In this document: positions 23,690-35,500 of the stretch, in pieces
How positions within the stretch are numbered: the stretch's first letter is position 1
Layout of the letters: each line of letters begins with the position of its first letter
From: Argopecten irradians
Lineage: Eukaryota > Mollusca > Bivalvia > Pectinida > Pectinidae
Reading direction: 5' to 3'
DNA: 64,000 bases
Assembly (NCBI RefSeq): GCF_041381155.1
Contig: NC_091138.1
Location: forward strand, 38,309,604 to 38,373,603
Program-made: the position numbers and the translations under genes
Notes under the pieces: generated by a model
What the model was told of the DNA's origin: nothing
The model's input: the letters and a program-made list of their open reading frames with translations, nothing else
Database searches by the model: none

Positions 23690-24959
23690 TAACACAGCTA
23701 TATATAATTATACATACGTAATTATCTTATTATTATTTCTCTCTCTTTTTTCTCCCTTTAAAAATATCCTTTTTTGTTTAGTTCTCTTTTCTATGATAAA
23801 CTATATAAAATCCTCTTTGCTTCTCTTCATAGATTTTTTTGTCATTTCTTTCACTGCTCATTTGAATATTAAATAATTATATTAATTATCTATATTAGAA
23901 ATTAAGTTTTAATGAAAATTTATAAATGCTAAACCTTTTATCTAATCCTTTTATATGTAATTTCATGTAATAAATCTGTTAAAATGAAATTAAAAATCGA
24001 ACAATAATAGTTTTATTTACAATGTATAATAATGTATAACTATTAACTGGATTCATAGGGAGGACTGGTATAGACATAGCATGTTGTCTATAATGTCTTA
24101 TTTAATTGTTGACATACAATCTAGAATATTTTTAATTTTTTTTTTATTTATGTGAAGATGTAGCTGCTTCATGCCTGTGGTTCATGGAGCAATGACATCC
24201 TAGAAATCCAGGGGAAACGCTTTTGAAAGATTAAACATTTCTAGTTGATGAACACAAAAGCATGTATATTAAAAGGCAACATTGCAATAACATTTTCCTA
24301 TGATAAACCAATATTAGAGCGTGCAGATGTTACGGTACGTAGAATAGTTAGACCGTTGGTTAAACCAAATTCCATCAGTTAATCCAAGCAAATGAAAAAA
24401 TAATGAACTAGAAGTGGAACTTCGTATCATAATGTTTATACACGTGACAATGTGTGACAGCGGTTTTTTTATTTTTTTTTATTATTTTTTTTTAATCTAC
24501 TTAATTAAGTTTCTGCTTATGTTTAAATTTTTCTAGAGTTTAAGAGAAACTTTTCTCCACATGTTCTTTTTTAATGCATTGAAGAAGCACTAGGACTTAT
24601 CATTTTAATTCCTAGTAAAAAAATGAATTTTCAATTCTTAAACTTATTAGATACATTTACTGAATATGCATATTATACTTGTAACTACATGACAATTGTA
24701 TATGTGTCTCGTAAGAATTAACATTTTAATATTTCGTACAGTTACATATATGTACATTGATGCTTTATGCAAATTCACATTTTGACTCTTATAAATTATG
24801 TTTATTTTATTGTTTATACGATGTTATCTTATTTCACACGTTAAAATCATATTTGAACGAAAGATTTTACATACAACTTTTAATCAGGTCTAAAACCAAA
24901 TCATTAGCATAACGATATCGGGTTTTATTTGTCAAGTGACACTTCAACTGAAATTGTAA

Positions 24960-25452
24960 TAAACCATATGTCACAGTTTATTTTGTGTTTTGTTAATACG
25001 TGTTGATCGCGATCCAATTACCACTTCATCACCTACCTGTGTATCTTGAGACCACGTGAAGCGCGCGCGGCTTACTTGGTAATTAGGGTGTTAATTGCCA
25101 TAAGACCCCGATCACAGTGACCATTGTGACGTCACCGGTCTTTTATGTCGAATAGCTTCCGTAATCACTTGTCACTACTGTCCAAACATGACCACATTTG
25201 AGTACACGCTACAACTAACGAGAAGAAGCCAAACTCCGGACCGCCCTCCCAGCTGATGTTGACCAATGGGAAGAGAGCATGGTACTCTTCAACTTCATAT
25301 GCGTGCATAAATTGATGGTGACTTTTGACAATCGTCATCATTGAATTAGGAAGCATCGTAATACATTACCAGCAAGGATAAACATTACCACTACTATCTG
25401 ATATTTCCACTACCAATTACCACAACAGATACAATATTTTTAGAACTTGACG
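24960..25452 (+). promoter_or_regulatory. Promoter region of orphan paralogue 2
   Basis: Homologous to the region upstream of paralogue 1. It carries the same CRE (TGACGTCA, 25127-25134), CCAAT box (25263-25267), GGACCGCCCTCCCAGCTGATG block and CCATAAGACCCCGATCAC block, in the same order relative to the gene. Homology fades upstream of about 24960, which sets one end of the duplicated arm. Confidence 0.65.
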
Positions 25453-26563
25453 ATGGACCCCTGTCAGCCACTGTACATTGACTGTAGCATTGAGTATGAG
25501 TTGGACATGACCCGGTTCCCTGGGTGGGACGACCCCTGGACCAGATCTCAGCCTGCCCTGATGCTTCACCTCCCCGACCATGAATCCTGTCCTTGTTACC
25601 ATGAATACCCGTCTCCCGAGGACGAGCTCAAGACTATCCTACAGGAATACAGCACCAGTGAGGACGAGCTTCAGGACATGATTCAGGAACTCTGCTCCGA
25701 CATTGAGGCTTCTGAGGACGGACTTTCATCATTTGTCGGTAAGTTTAATAGACTTAGGGAAAACATTTGTTTATGACGAATAAGAATATATATGTTGACG
25801 AATAAGAATATGTGATAAAGCTCCTGAATATGTTGATAAGACCGAGTTTCCTCTGATCCTTACACCAATTTTAGACGTTTTGCTAGATATATATATCATG
25901 TTGAGGAAATCTGTGTAAATGTCTCTGATATAATACCTTCTATTGCTGAATTGACCTCACTAACATAACATGACAAGCGTTGTATTTAACGGTTATTTAC
26001 TTAAACATAATTCTGTCTGTATTAACAATAAAATAGTTTTGATAAAAATAATTTTCTCCTACAAAATATCATCGCTTTACGTTCACACATCTCGGAAATG
26101 ATTTGATTTTTTATATTATTTCTAAAACATTTCTTTCTCTGCTACAGATGATGTACTCGGTTTCACGGATGACTTGTTGACGATGTCGGACACGGTCAGC
26201 CCAGCAGACAGCGGTTACGGCCAGTATTTGGACCTGGTAACGTCGACCTTCACCTCTGACGAGGAGACGTGGGAGGATGTGTTGTGCGATTCTTACATCA
26301 TCGACCAGACTATACCGAGCCCGGACTCCTCATCGACACAATCATCGACCACAGACTCTCTCTTCCTTAGTGCACATCAGGGGTCATCGAGTGTCTACAG
26401 AAAGAGAAAGATGTCCGGAGAGACTGACCAGCGACTTTCAGCCAAGAGACCACGTTACTATGGTGACAACAGTGATGTGTATTCGACCTTCACCTCCACT
26501 AGTGACCTGGATTCTTTTGACGACGAGATGATATATGGACTGAGTGTGTGTGTTCGGGACTAA
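25453..26563 (+). CDS. Orphan acidic nuclear-type protein, paralogue 2
   Basis: Exons 25453-25738 and 26148-26563 join in phase (donor GTAAGT, acceptor CTACAG) to 233 residues. Exon 1 has exactly the same length (286 bases) as in paralogue 1, and the proteins align almost end to end: MDPCQPLYIDCSIEYELDMT, FPGWDDPWTRSQ, two SEDEL/PEDEL units, SFVDDVLGFTDDLLTMSD, DSGYGQYLDLVTSTFTSDEE, RKRKMSGETD and AKRPRYY, ending LSVCVRD. Differences concentrate in the linker between the basic cluster and the C-terminus. Function unknown; acidic patches and the basic cluster suggest a nuclear regulator. A possible ATTAAA polyadenylation signal lies at 26778-26783. Confidence 0.87.
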
Positions 26564-27886
26564 AAAGTGTGGTCTATATTTTATATGTGTTTGGATTATG
26601 GAACTGTTTTCATGAACTTCTCCTGTAATTATAAACTGGCAGTTACGCGGAGGTTGTTTGATTGGATGACTTGTTTATTATGTAAATGACATTAACTAGT
26701 GCTTTTTCTTATTGTTAAACATGTATTATATTTACTGTTATGGATTGTTACCTGTTCATGCAACAAACGTTATCGATATTAAACTGTAAAACATATCCTT
26801 TCGTTGTATTTTATTTAGCTGTGCATTTATAAACGTTGTTTTCTTTTGAAACAGCTTAAATCTGGTAAAGAGATCCAGCTCCAGAATTATGAAAAAATCT
26901 TATCCTATCTCGCATTAAAATACTTTTAGTAACATCATCTGTGATTGGTTAACTTAGTCTAAACTTAAGATTGTCTTCAAAATCAGACTGTTTCATAAAT
27001 TTGGGGCTTGAAGACCATATGCTGATAAGATTCATGACTCGTCCGCGATTTATATTGTAAACGCTGAGATGCTACATGACCGGTCAGGCTTTATTTCATC
27101 TATATAAAGACATTCATCATCCGTTATATATAAAAAAAAGTTAATTGGTGTCTTCAGTAGTATTCTAGAAATAATCAAAACTAGGAATCGGTATGGTAAA
27201 ATATATGAGCAAAACTATGGAAGGTTTTGTTATTAGGTAGGATTGTGGAATAAAATGGAGATTCATGTATATACACGTAAATGTATATATATATATATAT
27301 TTTAAAAGTTTAAAAACATAAGATATCAAGTAAGTGTCTGGTTTTCTTCTGTGTCCTCTTGGCGTTCCCCAGGGATAAAGCCTCAAACTACCTGTATTTA
27401 TCTTATTCAATATTTTCAAATAGGTATACATGTTGTTTGGCTTACTTGGTAAAATGTGCAAAACGTTACAAGTATTTCTGAAATTTATTTCCGAAATTTA
27501 CGTTATCACTACTCGAATTTTTGTTTAATTGAAACAACAGAATACACGCTAATCAGCCGGATAAACAGTGGTTAAAGAGGAAAAGTAAACACATTCGTCA
27601 ATTTTTGAATTTAAAACGGACATTTTAGCAATATCACTGCAGATACATTGACTTTCTTTATTGTCTTTTCATTGGGACCTAAACTGCTAGTTTAGTATAT
27701 ATATATGAACATTGATTGATGTCTATGACATTATTGTATTCTAATATAAGAGTTACTTCCCTTTTCTCAGTCAGTATGACAAAGTCACAAATATATATCG
27801 TATATATTGTGTATTCATAAAATGAACTCTATAATATAAGTTATATTTACCATGTCCTTACCATATTTTCTGATGTTATTTAAGCA

Positions 27887-27991
27887 TTGAAGTCACCATT
27901 TTTTTAAGTTCATCGGAGTATGAAAGAAATTTTGTTTGCAAACAAAATTTATTTCATAACCCGATGAAATTGAAAAAAATAGTGACTTCAA
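27887..27991. mobile_element. Foldback MITE
   Basis: TTGAAGTCACCATTTTT... pairs with the complementary ...ATAGTGACTTCAA along nearly its whole 105 bases, with the centre at TTTGTTTGCAAACAAA. The left flank TAAGCA recalls MITE family C at 49131. Confidence 0.7.
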
Positions 27992-28984
27992 CGATTCCAT
28001 TGATTTTTTCCAAGGGATAATTTTTTTCCAAATCAATACGCAACGTCAATTTTTCTATTGTGACGTCACGATAACGTCGGGTTTCCGCGCCATTCTCGGA
28101 TTCTTTTTTCATCGTGGAATGAAAAAAATGAATAGGCCAGTCAGAAAGCCAGAAAGAAAGATAAAATTAATTATTAATGTTTTAAAGAAACCTTGATGTT
28201 TTACTCCGGAAAGGTTGTGGGCCTTCAACCAATTAAAACACTCTTACTTGTATAGTATATCTACATATGTATCGTAAGAACAGAGATCTAATCAAGATAT
28301 CAATAATGAGGGCAAAATCTCCGAAGTAAATTCCTAATTTCTTGAGAGTATATACTTTCTATGAAATCATCAGCCATTCAGGGGCGATGTTACTAGCAAC
28401 GGCGTCAGTTTTAACGATATGATAACATATATTTTTAAGCCAATGCAATTCTAGTTACTAACAAGGTTGGATTATTTTGTAGTCTGATCTTAATAATATC
28501 CATCGTGTACAATTAAAATATCATGGTAATGAAGCGTAGCCCTGATGTACATGGTTGAATAACTCTGAGAGACAGGAAAATAAACTTCTCTATACATTAA
28601 AAAGCTTTGAAAAATATGATAAAAAACAACAGATGTTTGGATTATTTATTTTTATTTTCCTTTATTTAACACAAGACATTATGTTTCATATCTGTATGTA
28701 TCGTGAAATATACGAATTTCGTTGTGCATCGATTAAAGTACAGGAAATCTTAAGCTGACCAGCGTCTGGTAATATTTGACTGTCCGAAGATGACTTCGTA
28801 GTAAAAAAAAAACAAACAACAAAAAACGTGTTTGTCCAATATGAAACATTGAACGAGATATGATCCGTACGGTTATATTCGGTGTAAACACCATGTGTAG
28901 TCATATGAAAACTAAACATTATTATCTTAATTTAATGAAAGTGATCTTCTTGCATTCTGATCTAAGCAAGCACTAACGGATTGA

Positions 28985-29037
28985 AAGAGTTGCTTCCCTT
29001 CGTTTATGACGAAATTAAACAAAGGGAAGTAACTCTG
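28985..29037. repeat. Small inverted repeat with AGGGAAGTAACTCT arm
   Basis: AGAGTTGCTTCCCTT and AAGGGAAGTAACTCT flank a spacer of about 23 bases. The same arm motif recurs singly near 17608, 27750 and 40735, so it probably marks termini of a small dispersed element. Confidence 0.5.
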
Positions 29038-29051
29038 ATAAATCAGAATGG

Positions 29052-29057
29052 TTTATT
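29052..29057 (-). terminator. Possible chitinase polyadenylation signal
   Basis: AATAAA on the minus strand, about 465 bases past the chitinase stop codon. Plausible by position only. Confidence 0.3.
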
Positions 29058-29520
29058 GTGTTTTTAATATATTTATACCTATCAAGCAGTATGGTAGACA
29101 GAAAAAAACTCTCACCAGCATTCAGGTTCGGATGATAGAAAAGGAAGTAACTAAAAAATTGTATTAGATGACTTTTCGTCATCTTTTAAACCCATCTGTA
29201 ACGTGATATCAGTGTATATGAAACTGTAAAGCTTTAACAAGTGAGATTCATGGTAGGGGCGTATGCATGACCGTCTCTGCAACCGGATATATGTAAAAAT
29301 GGATTGAACGTATCACAATCGGTGGTTTTAACCAACACTGAAAAGATAGAACAGATGTTCAGTGGTCGATGTGTACCAATCTCTCTTTGCTCGACAGATG
29401 TAACCCTATGAACATTATTTAAGAAAATCTGATAATATACGAAAACAAACACAACGCAAATACGATAGCTTTTAGATAAATGAGACAATATTTTAGCATC
29501 GTTGTTAGCGTGTTTCACCA

Positions 29521-32500
29521 CTATGTACATCCCTCCACGTTAAATGCATAGTCACAGATGAGGAATTGTGGATGGAACGCACGTCCGGGACCACAGCTCG
29601 TGCGATACGTAATGCCGTGCGAACACTCAATAAACATATCACATGAACGTGGGTCTTTGTAGATGCCATTCATTTTGCTTCGACAAAATTCACTAGTTCC
29701 TCCAAAATCTGCAAAAAATGACAAAAGAAAAGTTTCGTTAAGACATTGTTTTGAAATTATGTTAATTTGTTGATTCGTACGTTCTTTCATTTTAAGAATA
29801 ACGCCACTATATATTTTTTTTTTAAAATAATGACAGAATTTTCTTATTCAAAATCACAACAAAACCCTCCATACCTCTGATCAAAGAAATCTGACACACT
29901 TAAATACCTCAATATTAAAATTGACTCTTTATTCATTTCGTAAATCTCAATAAAATGTTAAAATTCCGTTTTAGATTTAGTTATGATCACATTAGGATCT
30001 GAAAGAAATAGTAAGTGGCAAGGGCGTGCAAAACAGGAGGATGTGTGCTGCTTCAGTACAGATAATCAGGTATAAGGATAGGAAAAGAAGTTACAGTCTG
30101 ACACGTGAAGGCGAGTAGAGTAGTAGATTATGAGTTAATAGTGTAGAGCTGCCTAATATGTAGTGCTCTTTCATCAAAGCATAGTGGCAAAGACACCGAG
30201 CCGGGAACTCCTCTCGGTCGTCCTATTCCCGGACTGCGCCAAGCAGAAATAGAAATTATCACTGTTAAAGGCATTGGGAGTGAACCCAAATGTTGATTCG
30301 AATAAGACATGTGCTATTTACAGTCCTACTGGTTACTGGTAAGTGTTTGTGCATTTCCAGACGGACAGCTGTGCTGATGTGATATATGCAAGCCAAAGCT
30401 TTAGCACAAGGAATGCAATGACAACAAAATAACGTGATTAAATCAAAGACATAAGTACTGGAAACAGTCTCACAGTGCATCACTACAAATACAATGTAAG
30501 TGATTGTGTGATATTGATACATAACGCAGTGGTCAAGCAGGTGATCACGTGACTTTTTACTAATCACGTGACGTTAGTATAAGAAGCGCGCTAAGCAAAA
30601 GATAGACAATGATCACGTGACACAAGTTGATGCAACATGGCGGCATTGTCAGAACTTACACTCTATTCTCACAAATAGATTCTGTACAGACTTTTATCGA
30701 AATTCTGCGACTGCTACCTATACCTGATGAAGGGAAATGTCATGTAAAGGATGATGTGAAAAGATAAACAAGGATTTTCTAAAAGTGTTGAGAAGCATAA
30801 GATTGCATGAAATAGCCGTTAAAAGTCCAGTACAAGTTCAAAACTTCTATGCAAACCAACTTCAAATTAAGAGTGAGGTGAGTACGTGTTCTATTCATAT
30901 TGATATAAAAAATCATCTGGACAAAATGGATGGTATCAAAATAGTTGAAGGTATATTTTCATCAATTTGCGCATGCACAGGTTTCATTTTAAGCTTTGGG
31001 TGATTTATTTTGAAAACTCCATTCCGATATATGTATCATTTCTGATTGGAAATTAACCAAATAAATACCAGGGAACATATACAAGCGGTAACTTACTATT
31101 TAATAACTGGGTTGCGCCTTCAAAAAGTTGTGCTAATTCTATGGCGGTGACCGGGGTATTTGTGTGTAACGGTGCCTGTGTTCCTTGTCCGGCACTTAAC
31201 GTGTCGGGTGGCGGGTTTGGCGCTGATTCCTGGAACATGCCCGTTTGGGGCAGACTTGGTGTTGGGGTCATGTCCTGAACCATTGCATTATTGGCGATAT
31301 CCCAAGAGTTTGGACCAGGGGACTGCGGTGGGTCCCACTGGGGCTGGTTTGGAGACGTGTCCCACAAATTTGTAACCTCTTGTTGGGGTTCAAGACTGTG
31401 AACAGGCTGTGTTACCTGTGATTCTAAAGGAAGCAGAGACTGTGCCACCTGTGGCTCCATGGAAATTGCAGGTTGCACCAGATGGCGCTGTAGTTCCTGT
31501 ACACTTTGCATCTGACGAAGATCTGTTGGAGGAGCGGGAGGAAAATCTGTCCTGGGCCCCTGGTCCCATGTCGGTTTATTTTGGGCAGATACAACGGTAT
31601 TAATGTTTGCACGGACTGTCTCCTTCTGTACTGGTCTTTTAGGTGTAGCCATATTTTTTTTAATTGAACAGTTTGCATCTTGCTTCCAGTCACATCTACT
31701 TTTAACTTTGTTGAATTCCAAGTCTCCGTAGCAACTTAACTCGAGTTTTACTCCACCAAGACATCTAAAGAACTTCTTACATGTGTTTTCGTGAGGAAGG
31801 AAAGAACCATCTGGTACCCCATCACATATAGAACTTTTAGGCGTGTTTGGTCGTATATCACCTGTAATAAAAATAAATATACAAATCTCCTTCAGCAACG
31901 TCTAAGTCATACAACATCATGTGACATTCACGAATTCATACAATGTAAAATTCAGCGGTAAGTGGCAGTTTCTTTCTGATTGAAAATAATAATAAAAACT
32001 TAATTCGTTGATATCATTGTGATCTAAAGAACTGAAACATAACAAAATGTTAATCTTAACTCAAATAATTGCCTCGACTAATACAGATGGATTGCTAATC
32101 AAACGCTCAACCAATCAAATTAACGCTATATTCTCTGGCTACATGGTATATTGTGGATATCTTAAGAGAGATTTCTAGCTACACCGGCATATTGCGGGAG
32201 CTAAAAAAAAGAGAATCTCCTTGGTTATAGGTTATATTTCGGGCAGCATTTCCATGGGGTTACATAACTAGGACTTAACGTAGGAAAACAATTTAAATAT
32301 TGCCCTCTTTACATGGAATGGGTTCCCTTTCTGTGAAAATTTATGGCAATTCTCAGAAAAGTTTAATTTAAACCAAATATAGATATGTACGAGTTTAAAC
32401 AGTCAAATGGAAACCTGACTCACGTGATTTGGGCAGGTCTGGTGGTCTGATGACACTGGTCTGGGATCTGGCGCTTGGTCCTGTCTGTACGTGAATCAGC

Positions 32501-35500
32501 TTCTGTCTGGGTGTATAGATTAGATAGACGTCAGATTACAATTGATAGCCTACCGTCAGTAGGATAACTAAAAAACGATGTTAGTACAACAAGACACCAT
32601 CAGACGATGAGGAATGGCGAGAGCAGAAATACGTATGTAAATACGACTACTGGTACATAACCAAATAGGACTAGTAAACTTTAAATGGTAGAACTTCAAG
32701 ATATTGGACGCACCAGGATCTCACTCATTCATAGATTTGTTTTGCGATATAAAATGTACTTTGCCAGAAAAATCCCGAGGATATTAGCCTACATCTAGGA
32801 GAGGTGAAAGCAGAAGTACGCATCTTTATAAGACTAGTTGGAACCTAACTTTGACTTCACTCAAAAAGCTCCATTTAAAATTGGGAATGACCATCCAAGC
32901 AGTAGATTACAAGAATGCAAGAACCACAATTGCAAAGAAGATTCCGAGGATGTTAGACAAGATTTAGATATTGACTAAACTTTATCGTCGGATATGGCAC
33001 TGTTGGACTTTCTTATTCCGGAACTTACCTTTGTACCTTTTTGGGGCGTTGCATTTTAACCCCTAATGCTTTGTTGATAGCGACGATGAGTGGGTATTTT
33101 TGTCCGTTACATGATCCAGTGAAGTCGTCTAAATCCAATGACCAGATCATGATGCCACCAAATCCACTGTTTATTATATATTTCACCTGAACAAAGAAGC
33201 ATTAGTGCACTGTCTTAATGGCATGTTTACCATTATCATCCGTATATAAATGTCATTTTTGTTATACTACTAAAGAAAGGATAAGGCATGAAAAACATGG
33301 AGATTTAAATATATTCCCCAATATGTTAGTGACAAAGTGTCAGCTAGAAAGCCACCGTCTAATTACTATGTTTCCCCTTATTTGAGACTATAACAACTAA
33401 ATGAGATGTTGATTTTAAAATATGAATCAAATATGCTCACAATTATCCATACAGAAAATACATTTATAATTTGAATTTCAGTTATTCACTGTCTTCAAAA
33501 CGATAACCATTGTATAAATTACTGTGACGTTCCAATGAAATTGGTCCAACAGTTAAGATGTTACAGACAGATTCCAGAAACCCACCATAATTTCGTTAAG
33601 GGTCGATATCAAAGTTTTTCTCTGATACATCTGACATATATACATTACCTTTGTCCACAGACTATATAAAAGTTTTCCTCTGATACTTCTGACATATATA
33701 CATTACCTTTGTCCTCAGACTATATAAAAGTTTTCCTCTGATACTTCTGACATATATCCATTACCTTTGTCCACAGACTATATAAAGTTTTCCTCTAATG
33801 CTTCTGATATATATCCATTACCTTTGTCCTCAGACTATATAAAACTTTCCTCTGATACTTCTGACATATATACATTACATTTGTCCTCAGACTATATAAA
33901 AGTTTTCCTCTGATACTTCTGACATATATACATTACCTTTGTCCTCAGACTATATAAAAGTTTTCCTCTGATACTTCTGACATATATACATTACCTTTGT
34001 CCTCAGACTATATAAAGTTTTCCTCTAATGCTTCTGACATATATCCATTACCTTTGTCCTCAGACTATATAAAACTTTCCTCTGATACTTCTGACATATA
34101 TACATTACATTTGTCCTCAGACTATATAAAAGTTTTCCTCTGATACTTCTGACATATATCCATTACCTTTGTCCTCAGACTATATAAAAGTTTTCCTCTG
34201 ATACTTCTGACATATATACATTACCTTTGTCCTCAGACTATATAAAGTTTTCCTCTAATGCTTCTGACATATATCCATTACCTTTGTCCTCAGACTATAT
34301 AAAAGTTTTCCTCTGATACTTCTGACATATATACATTACATTTGTCCTCAGACTATATAAAAGTTTTCCTCTGATACTTCTGACATATATACATTACCTT
34401 TGTCCACAGACTATATAAAGTTTTCCTCTAATGCTTCTGACATATATACATTACCTTACAGACTATATAAAAGTTTTCCTCTAATACTTCTGACATATAT
34501 ACATTACCTTTGTCCTCAGAGTATATACAAGTTTTCCTCTGATACGTCTGACATATATACATTACCTTTGTCCTCAAACTATATAAATGTTTTCCTCTAA
34601 TACTTGTGACATATATACATTACCTTTGTCCTCAGACTATATAAAGTTTTCCTCTAATACTTCTGACATATATACATTACCTTTGTCCTCAGACCATATA
34701 AAAGTTTCCTTTGATACTTCTGACATATACCTTTGTCCTCAGACTATATAAAAGTTTTTCTCCGATACTTCTGACATATATACATTACCTTTGTCCTCAG
34801 ACTATATAAAGGTTTCCTCTGATACTTCTGACATATATACATTACCTTTGTGGTCAGACTCGTCTCATCATCATAACCAATCCACTGATCACCATCTACA
34901 ATGTAGGGTACTTTCTGGTCTTCGATTAGATAGGTCTTCACACCAGGCTTCTTTCTCTTCTCACAGATCTGAAGACAAGTGCAACAATTCAATTAAGTGA
35001 GTAATTGGTGATTTAGAAATTCTGGTTGATCAAATATACTTTTTAAGAACGTGTAAATATAGGCAAATCTGATACATGTACAGTAACACTTGTCACACCG
35101 ACCACCTGCTTTACTTAATACGACCACTTTTCTACTGTCCCAAGTGACCAATTTTCATACATCTCTACCGAAGTGTCTAAACACTACTTAAGTATAAAAT
35201 CATTTTCTCTGTCCCTTGGGTGGTCTTCATGGACCGGTTTGACTATTCATAATGGTTAGTCAGTTTTGATGTCAATCGTACATGACAAAGTGAAACAGAA
35301 TCAGCGTATTTTCACAAAATATGCTAGTGGCCTTTGCCATACCTCATAGTATGACAAAAATCCTTCCTCACGGGTAAATTTTCCTCCTTTTCCTTTCTTT
35401 GCGGGGGCACCTACACCGTACTCAGATGGGTCAGTGAGGGTAAAAGATCGGCCATACACTGCGAGCCCGATGTTTAGCTTATGTTTGGGCACTCCCATCT

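Larger units (their letters stand above)
20036..24959. other. Spacer between the two inverted orphan genes
   Basis: Five kilobases with no gene, very AT-rich, filled by a MITE with 9-bp target duplications (21205-21856), a partial related copy (22164-22520), MITE family A copy 3 (23324-23689) and a weak foldback near 20710-20780 (CTCACTTATAAAT with its complement). Confidence 0.7.
26790..29050. other. Intergenic between orphan paralogue 2 and the chitinase
   Basis: No gene seen. Contains the foldback at 27887-27991, a TA microsatellite near 27283-27300, a TGACGTCA near 28061, and a small hairpin at 28985-29037. Confidence 0.55.

Noticed and set aside
34400-35000. Open frames through the chitinase intron array
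   Set aside because: Products of minisatellite units; the only real coding part is the exon 34846-34968 on the minus strand.
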